From the NCBI GenBank assembly GCA_964555295.1, contig CAZKRL010000015.1, positions 1-59,058 of the forward strand: 59,058 nucleotides of DNA, in the 5' to 3' direction. Positions 9,189 through 18,448 of this stretch are shown here, piece by piece. This DNA comes from CAZKRL01 sp964555295. Lineage in GTDB: Bacteria; Bacteroidota; Bacteroidia; Flavobacteriales_D; Sanyastnellaceae. The position numbers and the translations under genes are program-made. The stretch's first letter is position 1; every line of letters starts with the position of its first letter. The notes below the pieces were generated by a model. That model saw nothing but the letters and a program-made list of their open reading frames with translations. It did not search any database and was not told where the DNA came from.

Positions 9189-11348
9189 ATGAAAAAGTTC
9201 CATCAGACGTCAACTTCAGAGTATGAATTGGTTTCATCAGATGCAAATTATCTGATTGAACAGTATGCGCAAATTCAGCACTTTATAAGAGCTAGTTTTT
9301 CTTCTGAATTTCATAAGCTACTTTCTAAGCCTGAGCTAAAAGGAAGAATTATTGAATGGTATAGCGACTCAGCGATGTGGCTTCAAGCGGTTGAGTTATT
9401 GTCTAACACCGATCAGGCGAAAGCTTTGGCGATTTACAACGCCCGCAGACATGAAATTGAGCGCAAATGTCAGTTACTGGAGAGATCAAATGATTATGAT
9501 GAGAAAGTATGGGGACGAATTTTAAGCGATGCCTTCAATCCGAATCATGTTCAAATTTTTTCAGATGGAAAAGAGGTTGTTCTTGTTTGGGGCATTCAGT
9601 CCAGAAAAGGGAAGGACTATACCCTGCCGTATAGCCTTTATATGCCATATATCTTATCGCCTGATTCTGTTCGGGAAACTGCCGAGGATGCATCTGGAGT
9701 GATTGACGATGATATAGGTGATGAACATTCAGATTTTGTAGGAGAAACAACTTCTGGTCCTAAGGAAGATGTCATTTCAAAAGGTGTTTTGCAGAGTTCG
9801 TCAGACTTATCAGAATCTGAGTCTACACCGGATACGATAGAAAGTATTGAAGAGCCGATTTCAGAAAAACCGCTTAAAAAGCCAAAACGGATAGTCGTAA
9901 CGAGCGAAAGACCGAAGCCTTGGTTTTACGGCTTATTGGACAGCATTGAAAATTCGGCAAGACGATATTGGTGGTTATGGCTTCTATTGCTGTTAATTCT
10001 TTTTGTTATGATTTGGTGGTGCAGTGGCGATGAAGAATCCGCGAATAGTTCGAATACCACATTGATTGAAAGAGAGTTCAGAGAAATTATGCCTGAATAT
10101 CCAAGAAAGCGAAAGTTACCCATTGATACAACTCGCTTTCGGGATGACGATGCCGGTGGTGTGGTCGTAGCCGGACTGTTAAATATAGCCATGGTGGATG
10201 AGAAGGAAAAGTTCATGCAAATGGCCGTTGATCTTAAAAGTAATTTCCCGGATAGCACATTTGAAATTGTTTATTACGACGATGTTACCCATCGATTGCA
10301 ATTGAACTTTCCTGAACAAGAAAAGGATATGAAGAATTCAATTCGCACAAAATTAGCTGCGTATAATTTATTAATCTGGGATGAGAGTATTTTCAAAACG
10401 ACTTTAGACTTTAACGACCCTTTTTTTAGTGATGAACGAAAATCGTGGCATTTGTCGATGGTGAATGCTCAGGCTGCTTGGAATGTGACGATTGGCGATA
10501 CATCTATTGTTGTCGCAGTGATTGACGATGGTTTCGATCTAACGCACCCTGAATTGAGAGGCAAAAATATTGTGAAGCCCTACAACGTGGTTACGGATAA
10601 TGACCGAATTACGGCGAGTGAAGAGGTTTTACACGGAACTCACGTTGCTGCTCTTGCCATTGGGAATGGAAATAATGGATCCGGTTCTTGCGGTGTTGCG
10701 CCGGGATGCAGTTTTATGCCAATTCAAGCGGGTTCTGTCGGAGGCTTTTTTTCGGGTACTGATATTATCGACGGCTTGCTTTATGCTTTAAACAATGGAG
10801 CCGATGTTGTGAATTTATCATTAGGGAAAATGTTTGGTGATGCGATTGGAGGATTGACTCAAGATCAATACAACCAAATAATTGATGGATACGGAAAGGA
10901 TGAAGAGCAGTTCTGGAAAGAGCTTTTTGCTTTAGCTGATGAGAAGAATGTAGCCATCGTGTTGGCAGGTGGCAACGAAGCGTTACCGATTGGTTTGGAT
11001 CCAATGCAACGATCCGAGTCCACTCTAAAGGTCGTAGCAATTGGCCCAAATTTGAAACGAGCAGACTTCAGTAATTATCCAATGACAACACTTAGAAAAA
11101 ACTATATTTCTGCGCCAGGTGTTCAAATATTCAGTGCAGTGCCGGATAATCGATATTTACCGCTTGATGGAACAAGCATGGCAGCACCAATTGTTGCGGG
11201 CGCAATTGCTTTATTTAAGACGCGCAGACAAGATTTGAAAAACAGCGAAATATTTGACATTTTAAGTTCTTCCGGTATACCCTCAGCGGACTCTTCGACA
11301 CCGACGATACTTCAAATAGGTATGGCAATGGACAGAATGAAACCGTAG
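9189..11348 (+). CDS. SrfA-like domain fused through the membrane to a subtilisin (S8) protease
   Basis: A 719-residue fusion. Residues 1-160 repeat the SrfA-like domain of the 287-residue protein (GRIIEWYS, then VWGRILSDAFNPNHV and VVLVWGIQ). An acidic linker (about 165-235) and a membrane helix (about 256-275, preceded by RRYWW) follow. The outer part starts with a propeptide-like segment and continues into a complete subtilase domain: Asp446 in VAVIDDGFDLTHPEL, His482 in HGTHVAAL, oxyanion Asn596 in AGGNEA and Ser663 in DGTSMAAP. All catalytic residues are present, so it should be active. Topology puts the protease in the periplasm and the SrfA-like domain in the cytoplasm. Inside an Srf-like operon this suggests that the NTPases control periplasmic proteolysis. 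The fusion is the most distinctive feature of the locus. Confidence 0.8.
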   Translation: MKKFHQTSTSEYELVSSDANYLIEQYAQIQHFIRASFSSEFHKLLSKPELKGRIIEWYSDSAMWLQAVELLSNTDQAKALAIYNARRHEIERKCQLLERSNDYDEKVWGRILSDAFNPNHVQIFSDGKEVVLVWGIQSRKGKDYTLPYSLYMPYILSPDSVRETAEDASGVIDDDIGDEHSDFVGETTSGPKEDVISKGVLQSSSDLSESESTPDTIESIEEPISEKPLKKPKRIVVTSERPKPWFYGLLDSIENSARRYWWLWLLLLLILFVMIWWCSGDEESANSSNTTLIEREFREIMPEYPRKRKLPIDTTRFRDDDAGGVVVAGLLNIAMVDEKEKFMQMAVDLKSNFPDSTFEIVYYDDVTHRLQLNFPEQEKDMKNSIRTKLAAYNLLIWDESIFKTTLDFNDPFFSDERKSWHLSMVNAQAAWNVTIGDTSIVVAVIDDGFDLTHPELRGKNIVKPYNVVTDNDRITASEEVLHGTHVAALAIGNGNNGSGSCGVAPGCSFMPIQAGSVGGFFSGTDIIDGLLYALNNGADVVNLSLGKMFGDAIGGLTQDQYNQIIDGYGKDEEQFWKELFALADEKNVAIVLAGGNEALPIGLDPMQRSESTLKVVAIGPNLKRADFSNYPMTTLRKNYISAPGVQIFSAVPDNRYLPLDGTSMAAPIVAGAIALFKTRRQDLKNSEIFDILSSSGIPSADSSTPTILQIGMAMDRMKP

Positions 11349-11382
11349 TTTTTTTGTATTTTCGTACTCTTAACCACATGCT

Positions 11383-12309
11383 ATGAAACATAGAACCGAT
11401 ACACTTAAGAATATATTACTGCTATTGCAGGCCGTTGGATTACTGGTTGCAATGTTTACCAGCTTTATAGGCGGCCTGTATATGTTTAATGGAAATGTAC
11501 TTTACGCTATGCCTATAAGTTTAGTGCTAGTGGTTTCAATGTTCTATTTGGTCACCTATTTCATGAAAGAAAAGGCAAATCGAAAGAAAAAGGGATATTC
11601 CTCCATGTTTTATTATCTCCTCGTCTTGTATGCAGTCTTGGGTTCTGTTGTTTCCTTTTTCGTTTTGCATTTTGTTAATGTTGAACTGAACGAAAAGGGT
11701 GCTGTGCAATCGTTAGCAGCAAAAAAACTTAAAGGCATTGAGGCTATATACAAAGAGTACAATGAGCAATACTCAACTTTTTGCGACTTAATGAGGACTG
11801 ATATCATACAAAAAACAAGTACTCGTGAGCTTATAAACGCAAATCGGAGCATTCTCAATGGCTCGCCATACAATCTTGATGATAATATGTTGAATTCACT
11901 CATGAATCGGCCAAGTAAAGTCGATGCAGTGAATCAAATGAAGATTCAGCCTATGTTGAACGATTTTGCGGAGGTGGAAAACCAGTTGTTATCCAATAAG
12001 GAGGAGTTTTTTGAGAGTTGTAACAATGCCATTGAAGATTGGAGTCGCCTTAAAATCGCTCGAGTATTTAACGAACTTGATCAACGTATTACGGCCGATT
12101 ATGAAGTGTTAAATCAAAAGCTTCAATCTGTTTCTTCAGGGCAAATTCAACTAATTACAGACCAAAAGCCATATCTCGAGGATGCCATGATGGATAAGCC
12201 TTTGCAATTGGCAGTAAAGCATATTGGACCTACAACCTTTGTGGTGCTGGTCATTTTTCAATTACTCATTTTGTTGCCTTATTTTTTAACGAAAGGTCGT
12301 CAGTATTAA
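11383..12309 (+). CDS. Four-helix membrane protein of unknown function
   Basis: A 308-residue protein with three membrane helices in the first 105 residues (about 12-35, 41-62 and 78-100), a helical soluble domain of about 170 residues, and a final membrane helix (about 283-303) followed by KGRQY. The soluble domain carries motifs such as YNEQYSTFCDLMRTD and EFFESCNNAIEDW and probably forms a helical bundle in the periplasm. No family is recognised. It lies 34 bases after the protease gene and 19 before the GTPase gene, so it is part of the same operon and may be the membrane channel, receptor or scaffold of the complex. Confidence 0.65.
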   Translation: MKHRTDTLKNILLLLQAVGLLVAMFTSFIGGLYMFNGNVLYAMPISLVLVVSMFYLVTYFMKEKANRKKKGYSSMFYYLLVLYAVLGSVVSFFVLHFVNVELNEKGAVQSLAAKKLKGIEAIYKEYNEQYSTFCDLMRTDIIQKTSTRELINANRSILNGSPYNLDDNMLNSLMNRPSKVDAVNQMKIQPMLNDFAEVENQLLSNKEEFFESCNNAIEDWSRLKIARVFNELDQRITADYEVLNQKLQSVSSGQIQLITDQKPYLEDAMMDKPLQLAVKHIGPTTFVVLVIFQLLILLPYFLTKGRQY

Positions 12310-12328
12310 TCAAACAGAACTTTGAACT

Positions 12329-13681
12329 ATGTGTAACGCTACACCCCAGCAAAAGGCGATTTTAAACTCCATAAATGGCTATAGTCACAAAGAAATTGAT
12401 GACTTCTTGCGAATTCATCGATTTCAATTGAGTTGTCTGATGCAGTACGGATTGAGTGCTGAGAAGCTTAACTCTATTGATATCAATTTGCTCAAAGACA
12501 AGGTCATGGAAGAGCAAATAACTCGCAATCGACTGCAGGAAGCCGGATTTTCAGGGAATGTTATTGCGAGCGTGCTAGGAAGCGATGATACGTTGGACAG
12601 TCAGTCAGTGCCTGACGTTGCCGATGATACTCCATATTCTCCCAGTGCCGATAGTAGCATCATCGATGGGATTATCCGAAGGGAAGTCAGCGTTAAGGAT
12701 ATTCAGGATGCCCTTCTTAACGGTGAAGTCACCACAAAGCAACTCAAGGAACAGTGCTTTCTATCGGATGAGCTTATAAAGCGCATCGAGACTTACCAAG
12801 CGAAGCAAATGTCGCCCATTGATTTTGATAAGTTGCCGCCGATAAAAAAAGATCGAACTGATTTTTATTTCTTGGGTTTACCTTCTGCGGGAAAAACGTG
12901 TCTCATCGCCAGTTTAATATCGCATTGGATGAAACAGGGTATTTGCAATCCTGAGGTGAACAACAAACGAAGCGTCGAGTATTTCAGAATATTGGGGGGA
13001 GGTTTTTCTCAAGGCATACTGCCAATGAGTAATCCCAATTCATTTATTGATTACATCGAACTTACCCTGAAAGTTACCAGATCGGAGAAAAGATTTTTGG
13101 GATTAGGCTCTTCTCGCGAGGTGGTCTATGATATTCCAATCAATCTTTTGGACATGGCTGGTGAGAAATTCAGAAGAGTTGCTGATGATGGACATGAAAA
13201 TTTTGATAAGCATCGCGACTATTTGTTGAATGATAATCCAAAATCGATCTTCTTTGTTTTAGATTATTCAGTCGATAAAAGCGGTGGTAGTACATTTGAT
13301 CAAAGTTTATCGCTTCAGGTTGTGCTGAATAGCTTGGAGGAAATGAAGATTTTGGAACACACCGATAGTATTTATCTCGTTGTTTCCAAGGCTGATTTAT
13401 TTCCTACTTCCTTGGGGCAAACCGCCGATTACGCTCGAAAGTATGTGGATGAATCCTATAAGGGTTTTAAAAATCGATTACTTCAATTAGAGGCGAGGTA
13501 TGAATTTGAGTGGGATATCATTCCGTATTCTATCGGTGACTGTATGTTCGGTCAATTGCTTACTGATTATAAAATGGAGAATAATCCTCAGCTGCGTCAG
13601 TTTCCAGAACGGCTTAATCAGCGAATCCAGGATGTGACTGCCAAATATCGAAGTGGACTAAGCGGATTGTTTACTAACTAA
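12329..13681 (+). CDS. TRAFAC-type GTPase with N-terminal helical region
   Basis: A 450-residue cytoplasmic protein. Residues 1-165 are helical, with short repeated units such as VKDIQDALLNGEVT. The GTPase domain has Walker A GLPSAGKT at 183-190, a G3 motif DMAG at 275-278 (within NLLDMAGEKF) and a G4-like SKAD around Lys354 that would select guanine. The GLPxAGKT loop and LLDMAGE are reminiscent of the double-GTPase (DO-GTPase) families of NTP-dependent bacterial conflict systems, but I cannot prove membership. The next gene starts 4 bases later and is likely its partner. It is the second NTP switch of this operon after the SrfC-like protein. Confidence 0.75.
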   Translation: MCNATPQQKAILNSINGYSHKEIDDFLRIHRFQLSCLMQYGLSAEKLNSIDINLLKDKVMEEQITRNRLQEAGFSGNVIASVLGSDDTLDSQSVPDVADDTPYSPSADSSIIDGIIRREVSVKDIQDALLNGEVTTKQLKEQCFLSDELIKRIETYQAKQMSPIDFDKLPPIKKDRTDFYFLGLPSAGKTCLIASLISHWMKQGICNPEVNNKRSVEYFRILGGGFSQGILPMSNPNSFIDYIELTLKVTRSEKRFLGLGSSREVVYDIPINLLDMAGEKFRRVADDGHENFDKHRDYLLNDNPKSIFFVLDYSVDKSGGSTFDQSLSLQVVLNSLEEMKILEHTDSIYLVVSKADLFPTSLGQTADYARKYVDESYKGFKNRLLQLEARYEFEWDIIPYSIGDCMFGQLLTDYKMENNPQLRQFPERLNQRIQDVTAKYRSGLSGLFTN

Positions 13682-13685
13682 ACGA

Positions 13686-16025
13686 ATGAAAGCCATGGAT
13701 GTATACATCTGGGGAATCCGATACGGGTTCAAACCCCATGAGGCTTTGTATCCGGATAGGGTGCACATTGCCAACGATGAATCACGTATGAGGCAATATG
13801 CACAGGTTACGAGGAATTTTACGGAGGACAAAGACTATAAATTCCGGATGTGCGAGCGGGATTTTTATTTTATAAAATCGGATAATAATTATCGTTCTTA
13901 TTCCTTGGTATACTCGGGGCATAAGGATATACAAGGACGACAGTCTTATCTGGTTTTCACAATTGTATTGCCATTTCATCTTTACCCAAAAGGAGATGTT
14001 ATAAAGGCGCTGAATAACCTGAAGAATTTATATAAGTCAAAGAACATCGATTATAAAGTTGATCGAAATTTATTTACCCAGCAGCAGATTGATGAGCAGG
14101 TTTCGCATCTAAGTGTGGATGCAGGACGCACTGCAATAGCCGATAGCAATGCCATTTTTTATTACTCGGATATCAACCAACTTGCTAATTTATTTACTGA
14201 TTATACGGGTGACGAGCTTTATTTCATTCAGGAGGGATCAAACTCAGATATGGTTGCAGCGTTGGGGTTTCCCTCACGTGGACAACTAGCGAATGCTCAA
14301 GAGGAGAAACAAGAAAGGGAAAAGAGTTTAAAGCAATTTAAAGTTCTTTTTAACAATAGAAAAGAAGACAATGCTGCTGAGCTGGCTAGATTATTTGTTG
14401 TCTGTTCAGATGGGCTTGAATCAAAAATCAAAAATGAGTATCTATCTTGGGCGGATAAAATAAAATCTAGTCAGAAGGAAAATGAAGCGGTTTCCAATCT
14501 TAAAAATTTGTTGGAAGATGCGAAACGGAGTAACTACAAACTCGATCCCAGCAAAGCGATAGAACTTTATAGCCGCCACCAGAAATCCATAGCAGACGCT
14601 CTTGGAGTAGAATATATTGAAGCTTTTACGAGTTGGAAACGCATCTTTGTGCAAAATAATCTTAACGCAAAGAATGATGAACTTCGGCAAATTATTCGGA
14701 AGGCCGAAGAATCTAATTGGACGATAAATCCTGATGAATTTTTGTATGGTTTTGATATCGATTTGCAGGAGGATAGCGATTTTAAACGGCTAATTGGAAC
14801 ATGGAAATCTGAGTACGACAAGTACAGGGTTAAAAAGATATATGATGATGTTGCCAAATTGTACCACGAAATCAAGATTTCGTCACGCTCAACGAAAATT
14901 TCAAAGCAAGGAAATTGGAAGAAACAAATTGGTGATCTGAATCAAGAGGCTAATTCACTTCTTGATTCTAGCCAAAGGCAAGCACTGCTCGGACAGAAGG
15001 ATTATAAGTATCTTGTTTCGAACGAATGGGTTCCTAAGAATCTAACGCCTATTGTTGCAACCATTGTGTTGTGCACATTAATACTAGGAGCCTTGATTTT
15101 CTTTTTAAGATCAGATTTTGATAATGATGGCGTGTTGTATATAGACGACATGCAACCTAACACCGTATGGCCTGAAAACGCTTCAGTGAAATTAAAGAGT
15201 GTAGTCTTCTCCATTGGAAAACCGGATTCTGCAGGAATGATCAATAACAAGGAAGTAAAATTGCGCTGCGAATCTTGCGATAGTATCAAGGATGATAACT
15301 TATGGAAGCTCATTTGTAGTTCCAGATCCAAGGACTACTATCGGTTAGATAGTGTTTTGTATAAGAGGAATGCAGATAGTACCTATCGGAAAGTTTGTGG
15401 CGAACCACAAACCTCACCGGATCCAAAAGTAACTGATCAACTGGACAAGTATTTCGGAATAGTCAGAAAGCGAAATCAGAATTCATCAACAGCTGAAGTT
15501 GCCAAAAATTCAAGCGATGAAAGGGGGCAAGTTGAATTTGATAACAAAAAATATATGGTTTCTATTAAATTCATTAGTGATACAGGGGCGGTGTTTAATA
15601 AAAGACGCTATAAGTACGCAAGCGCATCAGGCTGGATGTACAGTGAAAACAGTGCTAAGTCATGGAAAACGGCGCAAAAGCAAGATATAAATTTTATGCT
15701 AAATTCCTTGTGTGGTGATGGTAGGGCGGAAATTGTTAAATCGCCCACTGCACAGAGCAATTCAACTACAATAACAGGAAGCCAAACTGCGGGTCAGACT
15801 AATAAGAATCAGGGGGCTAATGCTGCTGTTAAATCACAGGATAATGATGACAAGGTTGATTGCGATGGAAAGGTAGATCCGTATTTAAGCAATAGTGGAT
15901 CCATCAATGTAGCGAAGATAGATTCTGAGGGAAAGGATAGTGTACGCAAAAAGCTAAACTGTTCTTGTCGGGATGGAAAGAAGGAACAGAAACGAGTACA
16001 AATTGTCAAATATTGCAGTAAATAG
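13686..16025 (+). CDS. Large single-pass membrane protein, putative partner of the GTPase
   Basis: A 779-residue protein with an N-terminal soluble region (1-450), one membrane helix at about 457-475 (ATIVLCTLILGALIFFL) and a C-terminal periplasmic region of about 300 residues. The first 130 residues look like a compact domain (YIWGIRYGFKPHEAL, then RQSYLVFTIVLP). By position next to a GTPase it could be the counterpart of the GTPase-associated proteins (GAP1-like) of conflict systems, which is inference only. The helical middle has several FPD/NPDEF-type helix caps. Right after the membrane comes an acidic loop DFDNDG resembling a calcium-binding turn. The end is Cys-rich (CSCRDGKKEQKR). I do not recognise the whole protein. 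Confidence 0.6.
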   Translation: MKAMDVYIWGIRYGFKPHEALYPDRVHIANDESRMRQYAQVTRNFTEDKDYKFRMCERDFYFIKSDNNYRSYSLVYSGHKDIQGRQSYLVFTIVLPFHLYPKGDVIKALNNLKNLYKSKNIDYKVDRNLFTQQQIDEQVSHLSVDAGRTAIADSNAIFYYSDINQLANLFTDYTGDELYFIQEGSNSDMVAALGFPSRGQLANAQEEKQEREKSLKQFKVLFNNRKEDNAAELARLFVVCSDGLESKIKNEYLSWADKIKSSQKENEAVSNLKNLLEDAKRSNYKLDPSKAIELYSRHQKSIADALGVEYIEAFTSWKRIFVQNNLNAKNDELRQIIRKAEESNWTINPDEFLYGFDIDLQEDSDFKRLIGTWKSEYDKYRVKKIYDDVAKLYHEIKISSRSTKISKQGNWKKQIGDLNQEANSLLDSSQRQALLGQKDYKYLVSNEWVPKNLTPIVATIVLCTLILGALIFFLRSDFDNDGVLYIDDMQPNTVWPENASVKLKSVVFSIGKPDSAGMINNKEVKLRCESCDSIKDDNLWKLICSSRSKDYYRLDSVLYKRNADSTYRKVCGEPQTSPDPKVTDQLDKYFGIVRKRNQNSSTAEVAKNSSDERGQVEFDNKKYMVSIKFISDTGAVFNKRRYKYASASGWMYSENSAKSWKTAQKQDINFMLNSLCGDGRAEIVKSPTAQSNSTTITGSQTAGQTNKNQGANAAVKSQDNDDKVDCDGKVDPYLSNSGSINVAKIDSEGKDSVRKKLNCSCRDGKKEQKRVQIVKYCSK

Positions 16026-16033
16026 GAATCATC

Positions 16034-16786
16034 ATGAAAAAGCACTCATTTATTATAGTTATAGTTGTTCTCGCAATTGCGGTAATGGGAATTGCATTGG
16101 TCGACATTCCCGGCATATTGAATGGATCAAGGCGTAATAATGAGAAAGATCAATCTCTGAGCTTGGATGCGAAAATCGAAGCGTGCGGTACAATAGAGTA
16201 TAATGCCAATGCATTCAATAGTTTAGAAAACGCTATTATGGGCCAAAAAACGCAACAAAAAATTACTCAAGCTCAATATGATGCTTATTTATTCAATCTC
16301 GGTATTTCAAAACAAGCCGCTTTGTGCAAGTCTATGGAAGCTTGGTTCCAAAACGGTTGTTCTGCTAGTGATAAATCGTTGTTTGACCTGGCACGCACGT
16401 TTGAGAATCCAACAGATTGTGTTAGCGAATTGTTGAATGACTATGCAAAATTTCAGAATGCACTCGCTTTTGAAGGTACATTGTCAAACTTCCTCGCATC
16501 AGAGTATGATGCAAGTAAGGATCAGCAGCTTAGATCAACATATGCCGGTGCAATAGCCAATCAGCGATTTTCGTCATGTTCACAAATCCAAAGCTTAGGA
16601 AGTAGAATAAATTCTGAGTTAACGGAATTCAGAAATTTTTATGACAACATCTTTACTACTTGCTTTACCAATAAAATTAATTCGAAAAAAGAACCAAATA
16701 AAGGCTGTTTTCTGGACGAGAATTACAAAAGATATACTCACTATGCTAATATAATAGACAGTTATTATGCAAGTAGTCCGGATTAA
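16034..16786 (+). CDS. Anchored or secreted helical protein, unknown
   Basis: A 250-residue protein starting 8 bases after the previous gene. An N-terminal hydrophobic segment (HSFIIVIVVLAIAVMGIAL, about 3-22) lacks a clear cleavage site and is more likely an uncleaved membrane anchor. The remainder is helical and contains about eight Cys, including pairs around NGCSAS and TDCVSE, fitting a disulfide-containing periplasmic domain. No family is recognised. Its place suggests a periplasmic subunit of the Srf-like complex. Confidence 0.6.
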   Translation: MKKHSFIIVIVVLAIAVMGIALVDIPGILNGSRRNNEKDQSLSLDAKIEACGTIEYNANAFNSLENAIMGQKTQQKITQAQYDAYLFNLGISKQAALCKSMEAWFQNGCSASDKSLFDLARTFENPTDCVSELLNDYAKFQNALAFEGTLSNFLASEYDASKDQQLRSTYAGAIANQRFSSCSQIQSLGSRINSELTEFRNFYDNIFTTCFTNKINSKKEPNKGCFLDENYKRYTHYANIIDSYYASSPD

Positions 16787-16805
16787 AATTAATTATTATT
16801 CCAAC

Positions 16806-17699
16806 ATGAAAGTTATGAAATCAAAGTTTTTTGGGCGCAACCTATTATGCGGACTAATGTTATGTCTGGCGTTTTTTACAGAGGCGAATGCACAGGATAA
16901 ACCGAATGCTTCGACGGATAAGACTAAGTCGAAAAAAGGTGGTGATGAGAAGGTTGCCAAGATGTCTAATGATTCATTGCTCTATTATGTTAAAGCAACC
17001 TATTTGCAAATCCAGAAGGATAGTCATAAGAGCAAGGAAAATGATCAAGAAGTGGTTCAATTGGAGGGAGAAGTGGAGAATTTGCGTGATACTATCTCCA
17101 AAAAGAACAATGAAATCAAAGTTTTAAAGCAGCAGTTGAGCCAACGAGATAAGGAACTTTCATTGGCAAATGCAAGTGGCGAATCTGCCAAAAAAAACGG
17201 TGAGTTGCAGGCGGATCAAAGGAACAAAACGGAATGGAATAATCTCATTGCTGCCACGCTTAAGGGCGCTGTCATGGTGCCCTTAGAGCTTGTAGAGAAA
17301 ATGACATCAAATGGGAGTTCGGATTATTTAACCCAACTCAAAGATTTTGGAAGCCAGTCAGAATTGTTATCCCGAGTTACCAACTTCATGGATTATGGTA
17401 TTGGGTCTTCGTCAGAGTTTAGCCGGGACTACAAACAACTTAAGAAGGGAATCAACCAAGAATTTGCGGCTCAGGCCAATTACTATAAAGCATTAATGTC
17501 CAGGCTCAAACATTTTGAAACCGCTGCGATAGACCTTGATGGCATATTGATTGAGATTCGGGGTAATAAGGAGCCCAAGGTTCGTAAAAGTTTTCTTGAT
17601 CTTTATACGTACTCTAGTGCGTTGGACGCCTATCCCTATTTGAAAAAGAAATATGCTGCGAATTATACTAAGGACGATCCGCTTGGATTAACCTTTTGA
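16806..17699 (+). CDS. Secreted coiled-coil protein, unknown
   Basis: A 297-residue protein from the ATG at 16806. An in-frame ATG at 16767 would overlap the previous gene and precede the signal peptide. The signal peptide is clear (FFGRNLLCGLMLCLAFF, cleavage after EANAQ). A lysine-rich linker precedes a coiled coil around residues 55-125 (VVQLEGEVENLRDTI, KVLKQQLSQRDKEL). The C-terminal 160 residues are globular, with LVEKMTSNGSSDYLTQL and SFLDLYTYSSALDAYPYLKKKYA. No family is recognised. It is likely periplasmic and may bridge partners across the periplasm. Spacing to the neighbours (19 and 17 bases) places it inside the operon. Confidence 0.65.
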   Translation: MKVMKSKFFGRNLLCGLMLCLAFFTEANAQDKPNASTDKTKSKKGGDEKVAKMSNDSLLYYVKATYLQIQKDSHKSKENDQEVVQLEGEVENLRDTISKKNNEIKVLKQQLSQRDKELSLANASGESAKKNGELQADQRNKTEWNNLIAATLKGAVMVPLELVEKMTSNGSSDYLTQLKDFGSQSELLSRVTNFMDYGIGSSSEFSRDYKQLKKGINQEFAAQANYYKALMSRLKHFETAAIDLDGILIEIRGNKEPKVRKSFLDLYTYSSALDAYPYLKKKYAANYTKDDPLGLTF

Positions 17700-17716
17700 T
17701 TTGATTAGAAACAGCA

Positions 17717-18448
17717 ATGAAAAAGCGGCTACCAATTTTAATTGTTTTCCTCTCTGCAATTGCCGTTGTGGTTGGCCTGCTGCTAGCTCCTGAATCCAAG
17801 GCAATCACTGATAGCGATGGTGACGGTTTCCCGGATGATAGGGATCAATGCCCCGTGATTGCTTCTTCGGTAAATAACGGATGTCCCATGGCTGAAAAAC
17901 CACAAGAAGCCAAAATTGATAAGGATGGTGATGGTTTTTATGCCATTGATCTTACAAACCCTGACAACAATGACCAGGATCCCTGTATGCCAAATCGTTC
18001 TTGTGAAATTTGTGATTACGACAAGGATGGATTGACATATGCGGCTGAAATTACCTTGGGAACTAATCCTGATAAGAAGGACAGTGATAATGATGAAATT
18101 AGCGATAAGGAAGATACATGTCCGAATGAGCCGGGATATGCGGAAAGCGGGGGGTGTAAGCTTGAACTTTCCTTAGATCTTCAATGCTCAAGGTACAATG
18201 GCAATTGGTTAATTTACTGGAACGAAAGATTGAGCCAATATTGCAGTTCCTTGAGCCTTTATTTTACAAACAAGGAGAGTGGAGAGAGAATCATCAGCGC
18301 TCCTGTGAAGGGGCTTAATGAATACGTCTTCTACAAGGAAAATGGGGATAATAAACCAAGATTGATTGAATTGTATGTGGAGCTTACTCATCCGGAAAGA
18401 ATACAGCTTAATGGTCCTTCAATAATTGAAAAGAGACTAACGAAATGA
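17717..18448 (+). CDS. Anchored protein with thrombospondin type 3 calcium-binding repeats
   Basis: A 243-residue protein with an N-terminal hydrophobic segment (about 5-24; signal peptide or anchor). It is followed by a run of Asp-rich type 3 loops: DSDGDGFPDDRDQCP, DKDGDGFYAIDL, DYDKDGLTYAAE and DSDNDEISDKEDTCP. Such loops bind calcium and form stiff spacers, often before OmpA-like domains in Bacteroidota envelope proteins, but no OmpA domain is present. The last 90 residues look like a small beta-rich domain with a Cys pair (SLDLQCSRYNGNW, QYCSSLSLYF). Its stop overlaps the next start (ATGA), so the two are translationally coupled. Confidence 0.7.
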   Translation: MKKRLPILIVFLSAIAVVVGLLLAPESKAITDSDGDGFPDDRDQCPVIASSVNNGCPMAEKPQEAKIDKDGDGFYAIDLTNPDNNDQDPCMPNRSCEICDYDKDGLTYAAEITLGTNPDKKDSDNDEISDKEDTCPNEPGYAESGGCKLELSLDLQCSRYNGNWLIYWNERLSQYCSSLSLYFTNKESGERIISAPVKGLNEYVFYKENGDNKPRLIELYVELTHPERIQLNGPSIIEKRLTK

